A stretch of 64,000 nt of DNA from Crassaminicella profunda (GTDB taxonomy: Bacteria > Bacillota > Clostridia > Peptostreptococcales > Thermotaleaceae), in assembly GCF_019884785.1 (NCBI RefSeq), contig NZ_CP082326.1, forward strand, positions 1,667,355-1,731,354, given 5' to 3'. The stretch's first letter is position 1, and every line of letters starts with the position of its first letter. Shown piece by piece: positions 17,595 through 26,484 of this stretch. Below the pieces are notes generated by a model, which was not told the origin of the DNA, did no database searches, and was given only the letters and a program-made list of their open reading frames with translations. The translations under genes were made by a program, and so were the position numbers.

Positions 17595-18347
17595 ATGGCA
17601 TATAATGTGAAACTTGAAGTTTTTGAAGGTCCTTTTGATTTATTATTTCATCTTATTGAAAAATCAAAAGTAGATATATACAATATACCCATTGCAGATA
17701 TAGCAGAGCAGTATATTCAATATATTGAAGATCTGAAAAAATTTGATTTAGAAGTAACCAGTGAATTTTTGGTCATGGCAGCAACTCTTATAGAAATAAA
17801 ATCAAAAATGCTTTTGCCGAACAAACAAGAGGAACAAATTGAAATGGAACTTTGTGATGAAGATCCAAGGAAGGATTTAGTAAAGCGATTAATTGAGTAT
17901 AAAAAATATAAAAATATAGCTTTAACGTTGAAAGATCGAGAAGAAGTGTATACAAAAATTTTTTATAAGCAACCAGAACAATTTGATGGATTTATAAATA
18001 ATCATGAAAAAGAGATAGAAGATTTAGAAATAGAAGATCTTATAAATGCTTTTAATCATCTCCTTGAAAAAAGGAAAAAACTATCTAAATCTAGCATAAA
18101 TCTGAAAGAAATAAAAAGGGATGAGATTACTATAGAAGATAAAATCGACCAGATTAAAAATTTTTTTAAAGAACATATTTCATTAGCTTTTGAAGAATTG
18201 TTTGCTAATCCTTTTGACAGAAATGAAATTGTTGTAACTTTTTTAGCATTATTAGAACTAATTAAGTTAAAATTTATTGTGGTACAGCAAAATAAAATAT
18301 TTGGAAATATTATTGTAAAAAGAAACATTATAAGTAATGAGGTGTAG
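17595..18347 (+). CDS. scpA: Segregation and condensation protein A
   Basis: ScpA (250 aa) is the kleisin that bridges the SMC heads in the bacterial condensin complex. The N-terminal signature is VFEGPFDLLFHLIEKSKVDI followed by AEQYIQYIE; the middle is charged and variable and the C-terminal winged helix ends in LLELIKLKFIVVQQ. AGCAGGTGA precedes the ATG. scpB begins six bases after the stop, the standard arrangement for the two partners. Confidence 0.96.
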   Translation: MAYNVKLEVFEGPFDLLFHLIEKSKVDIYNIPIADIAEQYIQYIEDLKKFDLEVTSEFLVMAATLIEIKSKMLLPNKQEEQIEMELCDEDPRKDLVKRLIEYKKYKNIALTLKDREEVYTKIFYKQPEQFDGFINNHEKEIEDLEIEDLINAFNHLLEKRKKLSKSSINLKEIKRDEITIEDKIDQIKNFFKEHISLAFEELFANPFDRNEIVVTFLALLELIKLKFIVVQQNKIFGNIIVKRNIISNEV

Positions 18348-18352
18348 TAAAA

Positions 18353-18889
18353 ATGGAAGAAAGAGAAGTAAAATCAATTATTGAAGCTATGTTATTTGTA
18401 TGGGGTGATCCTTTAAGTATTAAATTAATTGCAGATACATTAAATTTAGCACCTGAGTTTATAAGAAAATGCTTGATAGATTTAAAAAAAGAATATGAGA
18501 TGCATGATAAAGGGATTCAAATAATAGAAGTAAATAATAGTTTTCAATTGTGTACAAATAATAAGCATTTTGAGTATATCCAAAAGCTATGTACGCCTCC
18601 TCAAAATAAAGGGTTAACACAAGCAGCACTAGAAGTCCTTGCAATTATAGCATACAATCAGCCTATTACAAGGCCTGAAATTGAAGGAATAAGAGGAGTA
18701 AAAAGTGATAAGGCAATCAATACCCTTATAGAAAAAGAATTGATTATAGAAAAGGGAAGACTTGAAAAAACAGGACGTCCAATTTTGTATGGAACTACGG
18801 ATGGATTTTTAAAGTCTTTCGGATTAAATAATCTAAAAGAACTACCCAACATAGATGAATTTGAAAGTTTAGATTTCACCGATAAATAA
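18353..18889 (+). CDS. scpB: Segregation and condensation protein B
   Basis: ScpB (178 aa) is a dimer of tandem winged helices that binds ScpA in the SMC complex. Signatures are IIEAMLFVWGDPLSI at the start and LEVLAIIAYNQPITRPEIEGIRGV in the second half, followed by GRPILYGTT. AGGTGTAGTAAA lies before the ATG, and the gene is coupled to scpA. A terminator overlaps its stop codon. Confidence 0.96.
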   Translation: MEEREVKSIIEAMLFVWGDPLSIKLIADTLNLAPEFIRKCLIDLKKEYEMHDKGIQIIEVNNSFQLCTNNKHFEYIQKLCTPPQNKGLTQAALEVLAIIAYNQPITRPEIEGIRGVKSDKAINTLIEKELIIEKGRLEKTGRPILYGTTDGFLKSFGLNNLKELPNIDEFESLDFTDK

Positions 18890-18912
18890 TTTATCGGTGT
18901 TTATTTTTTTTG
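18877..18912 (+). terminator. Intrinsic terminator of scpAB
   Basis: CACCGATAAA and TTTATCGGTG pair perfectly around TAA, followed by a T tract. Confidence 0.9.
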
Positions 18913-18989
18913 AGAATTTTAGGGAGTGTATTTTTTGTATTATTGGAAAAAATATACTAGATAAGCTATGTTGAGAGGTGGTGTTATAG

Positions 18990-19628
18990 ATTTATATTAT
19001 AATCATTCCCATTGTTTTTTTTATAATATTAGTATTTATACCCATGACCATTGGAATAAAAATTCTTAAAGATAAGGAAAATGATAAAATTATTTTGGAT
19101 TTTAAAACATTATTTGGGTTAATTAAATATAAAATTGAAATCCCCTTTTTAGATTTAACCATGAGAAAAAATGGAATGCCCTTTTTGAAGATGAGTTCAG
19201 AAGTAAAAAAAGGCCAAACAGATGAATTGATGGAAGAAAAAAAATCTATTATTAGCTTGGATGAAATGAAAAAAATCTATAAAAAAGTAAAGTGTTTTTT
19301 TCATGTCTATCATAATGCACTTCAATATGCTTTTAGTAGAATAAAAATAAGTGATTTTTCATGGAATACAGAGTTTGGGATGAAAGATGCTGCAGTTACA
19401 GGCGTAATATCAGGAATATTATGGGCAATAAAAGGACAATTGATTACATTATTAAGAAATAATATGTGTTGTAAGCAAACAAATTTAACAGTTGTTCCGT
19501 ATTTTAATAAACAAGTTTTTAAAACAACTCTTCATTGCATAATAAAGGTTAAAATAGGCTATATTATTATTGCAGGAATAAAGTTTGGATATACATTTTT
19601 AATAAAGGACGGTGAATGTGATGGGTAG
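18990..19628 (+). CDS. DUF2953 membrane protein
   Basis: DUF2953 proteins usually have one N-terminal membrane helix and sit beside gerW(ytfJ) in spore-formers; function unknown. The first ATG (19044) would cut the helix. The frame is open back to TAG at 18987, and an ATT at 18990 lies eight bases after GAGAGGTGG. Starting there gives a 212-aa protein with an intact helix (YIIIIPIVFFIILVFIP). Conserved FGLIKYKIEIPF follows. ATT is therefore the likely start, a rare initiation codon. The 3' end overlaps gerW by eight bases. Confidence 0.82.
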   Translation: MYIIIIPIVFFIILVFIPMTIGIKILKDKENDKIILDFKTLFGLIKYKIEIPFLDLTMRKNGMPFLKMSSEVKKGQTDELMEEKKSIISLDEMKKIYKKVKCFFHVYHNALQYAFSRIKISDFSWNTEFGMKDAAVTGVISGILWAIKGQLITLLRNNMCCKQTNLTVVPYFNKQVFKTTLHCIIKVKIGYIIIAGIKFGYTFLIKDGECDG

Positions 19629-20067
19629 TCATCCAATAGAAGCGTTAATGAAAACTACAATGGAAAGTTTAAAGGACATGGTAGATGTAAATACAATCGT
19701 CGGAGATCCTGTTGAAGCACCAGATGGAACAGTAATTATTCCTATATCTAGAGTATCTTTTGGTTTTGCTTCAGGTGGAGGAGAATATACTGAAAAAATG
19801 TGTAAAGAGATAAACGATACAGAAAAGAGTGAAAAATTACCTTTTGCCGGTGGTACAGGAGCAGGTGTTTCAGTACAGCCTGTAGCTTTTATGGTCGTTG
19901 GAAATGGAGAAATGAAATTATTGCCTGTTGATCAAAATGCCAATATGCTAGATAGTTTATTAAATTTTATGCCTAAATTTGTAGATAAAATTCAAGGAAT
20001 GGGAGATAAGAAAAATCAAAAAAAAGGGAAGAAAATAGAAGGCGATAAGGAAAATACAGAAGAGTAA
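19621..20067 (+). CDS. ytfJ: GerW family sporulation protein (YtfJ)
   Basis: YtfJ/GerW (148 aa from the ATG at 19621) is a forespore protein required for germination of Bacillus spores. It begins MGSHPIEALMKTTMESLKDM and contains VDVNTIVGDPVEAPDGTVIIPISRVSFGF in overlapping conserved segments, then FAGGTGAGVSVQPVAF. The lysine-rich tail is typical. GGTGA provides the ribosome-binding site inside the end of the DUF2953 gene, indicating coupling. A terminator overlaps its stop. Confidence 0.95.
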   Translation: MGSHPIEALMKTTMESLKDMVDVNTIVGDPVEAPDGTVIIPISRVSFGFASGGGEYTEKMCKEINDTEKSEKLPFAGGTGAGVSVQPVAFMVVGNGEMKLLPVDQNANMLDSLLNFMPKFVDKIQGMGDKKNQKKGKKIEGDKENTEE

Positions 20068-20097
20068 GGAGAAACGCGTCATTCCTTACTCTTTTTT
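20061..20097 (+). terminator. Intrinsic terminator of ytfJ
   Basis: AGAGTAAGGA and TCCTTACTCT pair perfectly around a 12-base loop, followed by TTTTT. Confidence 0.9.
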
Positions 20098-20171
20098 ATG
20101 TTTTATTTGTATTTTTTCCTTATAAGTAGTTCATACTAGGAGTAGTTATTTTAACAAATGGAGTGATGAAT

Positions 20172-21290
20172 TTGAAAAGACGACAAATTTGTATCCTTAT
20201 TGTAATAAGTCTTTTTTTTACTGTTCATGCAACTGTAGCTATTGGGCAAACTTTGGCTATATCAGCTAGTAGTGCAATTGTAATGGATGTAAAAACAGGA
20301 AGAGTTCTTTATAAGAAGAATATTAATGAAAGAAAACCTATGGCAAGTACTACAAAAATTATGACTGGGTTATTGGGTTTAGAAAAATGTTCATTAGATA
20401 AAAATGTAAAAGTTCCGAAAAACGCAGTTGGTGTAGAAGGATCATCTATCTATTTAAATTATGATGAAAATTTAAAAATGAAAGACTTAATTTATGGCTT
20501 GATGCTGAGATCTGGAAATGATGCGGCTGTAGCTATTGCAACTCATGTTTCAGGTTCAGTAGAAAAATTTGCTCAACTGATGAATGAGAGAGCAAAAAAA
20601 TTAGGTGCAAAAAATACAAATTTTGTAAATCCTCATGGTTTGCATCATAAAGATCATTATACTACAGCTTATGATCTTGCTCTTATTACAAGGGAAGCTT
20701 TGATGAATCCAAATTTTAAAGAGGTTGTGAAGACAAAACTTTGGGTTGCTGATAGAGAAGGCTATAAATATTTTTACAATAAAAATAAGACCTTAAAACA
20801 GTTTGATGGTGGAGATGGTGTTAAGACAGGATATACGAAAGTAGCAGGAAGATGTTTGGTTACATCTGCCACAAGAAATGGTGTACAGCTTATTTGTGTA
20901 GTATTAAATGATCCAAACTGGTTTCAAGATTCCTATTGTTTACTAGATGTTGCATTTGATAAATATACACCTTTTTCTATCCTAAAAAAAGATGCTGTTG
21001 TTAAGATGATTGATGTAGAAAATGGAAAGAAAAACTGTACAGGTGTTGTTTCAAAGGAGAATATTATGTTACCTTTAACAGAGGAGGAAAAGGGAAAAAT
21101 TCGTACCGTATTGGAAATAAAAGAAATTTGCAAGGCACCTATAAAGAGAGGTCAAAGATTCGGAAAAGTTAAGATATACCTTGAAGGGGATTTATTATAT
21201 ACAACAGATATTATAGCAAGAGAGGATATTGAAGAAAAAGATTTTAAAGACAAAGTTTGGGATTTTGTCCATAGAAAGAAACCAATATAA
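20172..21290 (+). CDS. D-alanyl-D-alanine carboxypeptidase (DacB-like)
   Basis: A second PBP5-family enzyme. A signal peptide (ILIVISLFFTVHATVAIG) precedes the active-site motifs STTK (MASTTKIMTG), SGND (RSGNDAAVAIA) and KTGYT, then a C-terminal beta domain that is shorter than in dacF. TTG at 20172 follows GGAG by eight bases; ATG at 20166 or GTG at 20163 are alternatives. In Bacillus the sporulation-specific DacB modifies spore cortex cross-linking; location beside ytfJ makes that role plausible but unproven. Confidence 0.88.
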   Translation: MKRRQICILIVISLFFTVHATVAIGQTLAISASSAIVMDVKTGRVLYKKNINERKPMASTTKIMTGLLGLEKCSLDKNVKVPKNAVGVEGSSIYLNYDENLKMKDLIYGLMLRSGNDAAVAIATHVSGSVEKFAQLMNERAKKLGAKNTNFVNPHGLHHKDHYTTAYDLALITREALMNPNFKEVVKTKLWVADREGYKYFYNKNKTLKQFDGGDGVKTGYTKVAGRCLVTSATRNGVQLICVVLNDPNWFQDSYCLLDVAFDKYTPFSILKKDAVVKMIDVENGKKNCTGVVSKENIMLPLTEEEKGKIRTVLEIKEICKAPIKRGQRFGKVKIYLEGDLLYTTDIIAREDIEEKDFKDKVWDFVHRKKPI

Positions 21291-21339
21291 AAAGCTATAA
21301 AAATTTAACAAACTTGGTGGAACCAATTTAGAAGATGAA

Positions 21340-21369
21340 AAATACCCTATAATTATAGGGTATTTTTAT
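21340..21369 (+). terminator. Intrinsic terminator of the dacB-like gene
   Basis: AAATACCCTAT and ATAGGGTATTT pair perfectly around AATT, followed by TTATT. Confidence 0.9.
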
Positions 21370-21393
21370 TGCTCAAAATGGGAGGGATGCATA

Positions 21394-22362
21394 TTGAGTG
21401 AAAGACTTAGTTGTATAGATGCTGGAAGTGAATACTGCCCATGCCATTTAGCTGAAACAAATGATTGTTTAATATGTTCTCAGCTTCAAGGAAAAAGCTT
21501 TTGTGATTGTAATTGGAGTGGGGTATGTATCTATCAAAACTTTTATTGGTGCGGAAATAAAAAAAATGATGTGAGGACGGTAGTTGAAGGAAAGATTATT
21601 GAAAGAAAGAGAGTACATGAAGAAATTGTTGTTTTCAAATTAGCAGTTACAAAGACCCTTGCAAGACAATTAAAACAGCCAGGATCTTATGTATTTCTTA
21701 GAGATCCAGAAAAACCATATTTTTTTAATGTACCCATGTCCATTATGGATGCAAACGAGAATACAGGAGAAATTCATATAGCTGCACAAATTATAGGACC
21801 AAAGACAAAATCATTACTAGAATGTAAAGACAAAATTTTAATAAAGGGCCCCTATTGGAATGGTGTATTAGGAATAAAAAATTTAAAGATTACAAAAGGA
21901 GAAAATGTTTTAATTGCTGCAAGGGGGATAGCATTAGCACCATCTGTACTTGCTATAAAATATTTGTTAAAGAATGATAATAAAATTACTTTTATCATGG
22001 ACCCTGGAAAACTTGGAATGGTTTTTGTTCATGATTATATAAAAGACTTAAAATTAAAAACAATAGAGTTAAATTTTAAGGAAGAAAAAGGCGTTAAAGA
22101 TTTCAGTAATATATTAAAAAATGGAAATTATTCTCTTGTATATAGTGCGGGCTCTGATCGATTTCATAAAAGAGTAGAAAAGGCAATAGATGAGATGGAG
22201 GAAAATATTAAATTTGTGATTACCAATAATAGTCATATGTGTTGTGGAGAGGGTGTCTGTGGCTCTTGTTCGCACAAAACAAAAGGTGGTAATACTGTTA
22301 AGATGTGCAAGTGTCAGTTAGACGCCAAAGAATTATTAGAAGGGAGGAAGGTGAATGGCTAA
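21394..22362 (+). CDS. PyrK-like FAD/NAD-binding iron-sulfur protein (sulfide/dihydroorotate dehydrogenase-like)
   Basis: The 322-aa protein opens with a cysteine-rich segment (nine Cys in the first 50 residues, including CPCH and CDCNWSGVC), then has a ferredoxin-reductase FAD/NAD module and ends with MCCGEGVCGSCSHK and CKC, which resembles the 2Fe-2S site of PyrK. It likely passes electrons between NAD(P)H, flavin and iron-sulfur clusters. Start is TTG at 21394 after GGGAGG. It overlaps by eight bases the FAD oxidoreductase that is interrupted by the mobile elements, so the two should form one redox complex. Partner substrate unknown. Confidence 0.82.
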   Translation: MSERLSCIDAGSEYCPCHLAETNDCLICSQLQGKSFCDCNWSGVCIYQNFYWCGNKKNDVRTVVEGKIIERKRVHEEIVVFKLAVTKTLARQLKQPGSYVFLRDPEKPYFFNVPMSIMDANENTGEIHIAAQIIGPKTKSLLECKDKILIKGPYWNGVLGIKNLKITKGENVLIAARGIALAPSVLAIKYLLKNDNKITFIMDPGKLGMVFVHDYIKDLKLKTIELNFKEEKGVKDFSNILKNGNYSLVYSAGSDRFHKRVEKAIDEMEENIKFVITNNSHMCCGEGVCGSCSHKTKGGNTVKMCKCQLDAKELLEGRKVNG

Positions 22363-23352
22363 AGTAGTAATAATTGGAGGCGGTTGGGCAGGTGTTGCAG
22401 CTGCTATTACGGCTAAAAAGGCAGGAGCCAAGGTAACGATCATAGAAAGAATGGATATGCTTTTAGGATTAGGAAATGTGGGCGGAATTATGAGAAACAA
22501 TGGAAGATATACAGCAGCTGAAGAGTGTATTTTACTTGGGGCAAAAGAACTTTTTCATATTACAGATCAAGCATCAAGACATGTAAATATTGACTTTCCT
22601 GGGCATAAGCATGCAAGTCTTTATGATGTATGCAAAGTAGAACCTATGGTTAGAAGATTATTAATAGAAATGGATATTAAAATGTTATTGAAATCTAGAG
22701 CGGTAGATGTAAAGGTAATAGATAATAGGATTAAGGGAATTGTACTACAAGATGGAGAAATTATTGAGGGTGACGTTTTTATAGAAACTACAGGGTCTTC
22801 AGGGCCTATGGGGAATTGCCTGAGATATGGAAATGGATGCTCTATGTGTATCCTAAGATGTCCTTCCTTTGGACCTAGAGTAAGTATTAGTCAAAAAGCT
22901 GGGGTAGAAGATTTGATCGGCAAGAGGAAAGATGGTACCTATGGAGCTTTTAGTGGATCTTGTAAATTAAATAAAGATTCTTTAAGTAAAGAAATTGTTG
23001 AACAGTTAAATAAAAATGGTGTAGTCCTTTTACCTGTCCCAAAAGAAGAAATCAATACAAAAAAATTAGATATGAAAGTATGTCAACAATATGCTTTAAA
23101 GGAATATGCTGAAAATTTAGTGCTATTGGATACAGGGCATGCAAAGCTAATGGCGCCATTTTATCCCTTAGAAAAGCTTAGAAAATTCAAGGGCCTTGAA
23201 AATGCAAGATATGAAGATCCCTATTCAGGTGGAATTGGAAACTCCATAAGGTATTTATCTATTGCACCAAGGGATAATACCATGAAAGTTGAAAAACTAA
23301 AAAATCTATTATGTGCAGGAGAAAAAGCAGGACTCTTTGTAGGTCATACAGA
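22355..23352 (+). pseudogene. FAD-dependent oxidoreductase, 5' part (gene split by element insertion)
   Basis: Codons 1-332 plus two bases of an FAD-dependent oxidoreductase. Its dinucleotide-binding start is VVIIGGGWAGVAAAITAKKAG; a four-cysteine patch CSMCILRCP lies near residue 160. The native sequence ends in LLCAGEKAGLFVGHT and then turns into element sequence. The frame continues to 23677 as a chimera of 440 aa, with the last 108 residues read antisense to the recombinase gene. The missing end is at 62088-62372. Joining the two at the shared GA gives VGHTEAIATGSLAGHN and a 426-aa intact protein. Confidence 0.92.
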
Positions 23353-23396
23353 TGTACCTACCACCAAAGTGCAACAATTTGGGGTTTTGTGGAAAA
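23341..23396. other. attL: left junction of element A
   Basis: GGTCATACA of the host gene is followed by GA (23351-23352) and then arm P' starting TGTACCTACC, ACCAAAGTG, TTTGTGGAAAA. The P' arm matches 43869-43914 without gaps at roughly four bases in five. The dinucleotide GA is the only sequence shared with attR at the crossover, as expected for a large serine integrase. Confidence 0.85.
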
Positions 23397-23403
23397 TATG
23401 GCT

Positions 23404-25005
23404 TCATTTTTTATCACACCCCCACAAATATACGTCCATATCACCATTCGTTCCATCCCAAGTGATTTTATCAACTAAAGAACGAATAAGATATCTTTTA
23501 TCATCAATATTTTCTAAAGTATCAAACAAGGCATTAAAATTTTCTAATGAACCAATAATCAAATCAACATTCATATTTTCTTCATCCTTCACTTCTTTTG
23601 TATTTTCCTTTTCTTCAAGTTTCTGCTTTAATTGTTTGCATTCCTTATCTAACTTTTCGATTTCCTTAATAAAATAGTTTGATGCAATACTTTCTTTGCT
23701 CTTTGATACTTGCGTCACTAAACTTTGAATAGCTACCTTTTTTGAATTCATTTGATTTTTTATAGATTCTATTTCATTAGCAATGGTAGTAAATTGATTG
23801 TTTTTCTTTTGAAGAGCTTTTAATTCCTTAAGCAATGTATCTCTATTAAAAGCCTTTAGTTTATTAATGACTATCCTTTCTAATTGATCGCCACGGACGT
23901 TTTTATTCGTACATCTTGTTTGCCCAGAATTGTTTTTCAAACTACAAGTATAATAATAGGCGCGATGACCGGTTTCTTTATTTTTATTTCCGTATGTAAC
24001 ATGCATACCGCTTCCACACTGGGCACATTTTAATATACCTGTAAGAAGAGCATTGTGAGATGTTCTCATGCGAGGAGCTTTTGATTTATTTCCTTTGAGC
24101 GTTTGTTGTACCAAAAGCCAGTCATTTGGATCAATGATTCCTTTATGTTTTCCTATTGCAGCGATCCATTGCGTGGAATCTGTTTTTTTACCTTTTTGAC
24201 TTTTGTTATAGGTAAGGATACCATCCTTGTCATTAGGCTTACCAGCTGTAATTATTCCTAAATCTTCAAGATATGAGAAAACTTCATGGTTAGCTCTTAC
24301 ATATACAGGATTGGTTAAAATACTATTAATGCTTTTCTTACTAAAATCCCCGCCATTTTTACCCTTAATGTTATTGGACAATAGATATTTGCTTACTTGC
24401 GATAAAGATTTGGTTTCTAGGTATTTATCAAAAATTAATTTTGTAGTTTCTAACTCTTCTTTTATAGGGGACAATTGATACATACTTCTTTGTTTAAATT
24501 CGCTATCTAAATAAGTGATCTTTTTACTTTTATATCCTAGAGGTGCTTGTCCGCCAAGCCAATGACCAGATTTAGCAAGTTCTAACATATTATCCCGTAT
24601 TCTTTCAGCGATAGTTTCACGTTCAAGCTGGGCAAATACGGCTGAAATATTCATCATAGCCCGACCCATAGGTGTAGAAGTATCAAATTGTTCTCGAATA
24701 CTTATAAAGTCAATGTTATATTCTTGAAGATCTTGAATTAAATTAGAAAAGTCTGCAATGTTCCTACTGATACGGTCTAGTCTGTAACATATTAGTACAT
24801 CAAATTTTTTTGCTCTTGCATCTCGAATCATTTCTTGAAATTTAGGTCTATTAATAGTACCACCTGAAAAACCTTCATCTTCATATACTATGTAGGATGT
24901 AATATCATGCATTTTGCCATATTCTTTACACATCTGTACTTGATTTTCAACAGAATCACCTTTACCAGTAAATTTACTTTTTCTACTGTAGATTGCAGCT
25001 TTCAT
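23404..25005 (-). CDS. Large serine recombinase A (integrase)
   Basis: The 533-aa protein has an N-terminal resolvase domain with the nucleophile serine in AAIYSRKS, CYRLDRISRN and AQLERETIAERIRDNM, a recombinase domain, a zinc ribbon (LKCAQCGSGM ... YYYTCS ... TRC), and a coiled coil from about residue 420. The ATG at 25005 follows GAAAGGAG; an upstream ATG at 25026 overlaps that site. The stop lies 52 bases from the attL crossover, the usual place for an integrase. The second recombinase (43922-45523) has exactly the same length and is a close homologue. Confidence 0.95.
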   Translation of the reverse strand: MKAAIYSRKSKFTGKGDSVENQVQMCKEYGKMHDITSYIVYEDEGFSGGTINRPKFQEMIRDARAKKFDVLICYRLDRISRNIADFSNLIQDLQEYNIDFISIREQFDTSTPMGRAMMNISAVFAQLERETIAERIRDNMLELAKSGHWLGGQAPLGYKSKKITYLDSEFKQRSMYQLSPIKEELETTKLIFDKYLETKSLSQVSKYLLSNNIKGKNGGDFSKKSINSILTNPVYVRANHEVFSYLEDLGIITAGKPNDKDGILTYNKSQKGKKTDSTQWIAAIGKHKGIIDPNDWLLVQQTLKGNKSKAPRMRTSHNALLTGILKCAQCGSGMHVTYGNKNKETGHRAYYYTCSLKNNSGQTRCTNKNVRGDQLERIVINKLKAFNRDTLLKELKALQKKNNQFTTIANEIESIKNQMNSKKVAIQSLVTQVSKSKESIASNYFIKEIEKLDKECKQLKQKLEEKENTKEVKDEENMNVDLIIGSLENFNALFDTLENIDDKRYLIRSLVDKITWDGTNGDMDVYLWGCDKK

Positions 25006-25121
25006 AGAATTACTCCTTTCAAGCATGTTAAAACATTTTAAAATAAAAATGATATAGATTTTATAAAATAGATGAATGAATTCAGCTTGTCATATATATA
25101 TATTAATGAGGAGGTTCTTAT

Positions 25122-25295
25122 ATGAGTAAGATTTCAAAAGTAACCGTTCATGAACCTACTCAAGAAAAGATAGCTGAATATAATATACGTGCAGCAAAAG
25201 CACTGGCAAAAATACTATTTAAGAATCTATCATCTAATAATAGAAATAGATTAATCGAAGCACTTGAAAAAGATAACAAAGATGAAATACCATAA
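25122..25295 (+). CDS. Small 57-aa protein divergent from recombinase A (possible directionality factor)
   Basis: It begins MSKISKVTVHEPTQEKIAEY and contains RAAKALAKILFKNL; it is basic and mostly helical. GAGGAGG precedes the ATG. A 59-aa homologue lies in the same place beside recombinase B (45636-45815), sharing PTQEK, EYN-RAAKALAKILFKNLS and ALEK-NKDE. Conservation of both sequence and location beside the integrase suggests a role in excision or regulation of the recombinase, but no known excisionase family is recognised. Confidence 0.8.
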   Translation: MSKISKVTVHEPTQEKIAEYNIRAAKALAKILFKNLSSNNRNRLIEALEKDNKDEIP

Positions 25296-25804
25296 TGGTA
25301 ATATGTAATACATGTTTATAGATAAGATTAGAAGCTACTCTAGGTTAGGGTGGCTTTTAGGTTTTTAAAGATACTTTAAATATAGGGATTGTAATATAAA
25401 AAATTTATGAAATGAAAAGCTGATTGAAAAGCATAAAAAGAAAACTGCTTTAAAAGAGAAGCAATAAAAGATTTGAAAGTTAATATTAGTATTTGAAATA
25501 AATGATAAATCATTTGATGAAAAAAATGGAATATTTAAGAGGGAATTTTTGAGCCATGGAAAATAAGTAAGAGGTGAAGGTAAAAGTTATATATATTCAA
25601 AATTCAATCTAAAGTATGCTCAATATATGCTTACCACCGTAAGGACATACTTATATATCATAAATCTAATATCAAACTAGTTTATATATATAATGATAAT
25701 TTAATATATATTATCATTGCAAATTTGGGTGTGCTTCTTGAAATTAAGTAATTTCAACAGTTAAAGCTTTACTTTGTCCCTGGTGACACTGATGATGGCT
25801 AAGG
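25296..25804. other. Non-coding gap in element A
   Basis: A terminator-like hairpin for the small gene lies at about 25330-25367 (GAAGCTACTCT with AGGGTGGCTTTT, G-T pairs). An imperfect palindrome ATGATAAT/ATTATCAT is at 25693-25717. No ORF with a ribosome-binding site is seen. The many short open stretches suggest decayed coding sequence. Confidence 0.5.
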
Positions 25805-26431
25805 TTAAATACTCTGTGAAATAAGATCTGTATAATATTTAGGGTCACCGGTAGAATAATAGTTGTACCATGATTCAATAATTTCTGAAGGGAAAACATT
25901 CAAATATTGTATAATATGTTTCGCCCACAACAAACCTCCTGCGGAACTTGCAGTTATTAAGTTACAATCAACAAAAGCTGGAGAATTAACATATAACTCT
26001 TTACCACTATATTGTTTTGAAAATAATGTTAGGTAATCTAAAGAATTGCTTGTATGCTTGAATTTATCTAAAACTTTTAAATTCGCCAAAGCAAGTGTCG
26101 CTCCACAGATAGCCCCTACAAGAATACCCTTATCTATATATGATAAAGTTTTTTGTAAAATCTGATTATTTTCTTCATTGTTCCATGTTTCTGCACCAGG
26201 TAAAAGTAAGGCAACAATATTATTTTCATCTATTTCATTTAATAAACAGTCTGGAGTGATAGTTAATCCATCGATTGTTTGTATTGGATTCTTACTAATG
26301 CTAACAGTTTTAATTACAAATTCTTTATTTTGCTTTTTTAACATAGATTCCATACTAATGGCTTGTAGAATATAGCCAACTTCCCATTCAGCCATAGACT
26401 CTAAAATGTAAAGATATATAATTTTCTTCAT
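25805..26431 (-). CDS. DJ-1/PfpI family protein
   Basis: A 208-aa class I glutamine amidotransferase-like protein. VALLLPGAETW leads to the nucleophile elbow with Cys in VGAICGATLALANL, and ITASSAGGLLWAKHI follows; this is the DJ-1/PfpI pattern. Members are often stress-related hydrolases or glyoxalases; activity here is unknown. The ATG at 26431 follows AAGGAGGAAC. The WYL regulator gene lies 53 bases upstream on the same strand, so the two probably form an operon. Confidence 0.85.
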   Translation of the reverse strand: MKKIIYLYILESMAEWEVGYILQAISMESMLKKQNKEFVIKTVSISKNPIQTIDGLTITPDCLLNEIDENNIVALLLPGAETWNNEENNQILQKTLSYIDKGILVGAICGATLALANLKVLDKFKHTSNSLDYLTLFSKQYSGKELYVNSPAFVDCNLITASSAGGLLWAKHIIQYLNVFPSEIIESWYNYYSTGDPKYYTDLISQSI

Positions 26432-26484
26432 TTTGTTCCTCCTTAAATTAATTTGAAAACAGTATAACATAAAAACAGTGACAA

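Noticed and set aside
20109..20138. SigE promoter for the dacB-like gene (GTATTTT and CATACTA)
   Set aside because: The spacer is 16 bases, too long for SigE, and the -35 match is poor.
23353..23677. 108-residue extension of the oxidoreductase frame into element A
   Set aside because: It is read antisense through the recombinase 3' end and has no domain character; the native gene stops making sense at 23352.
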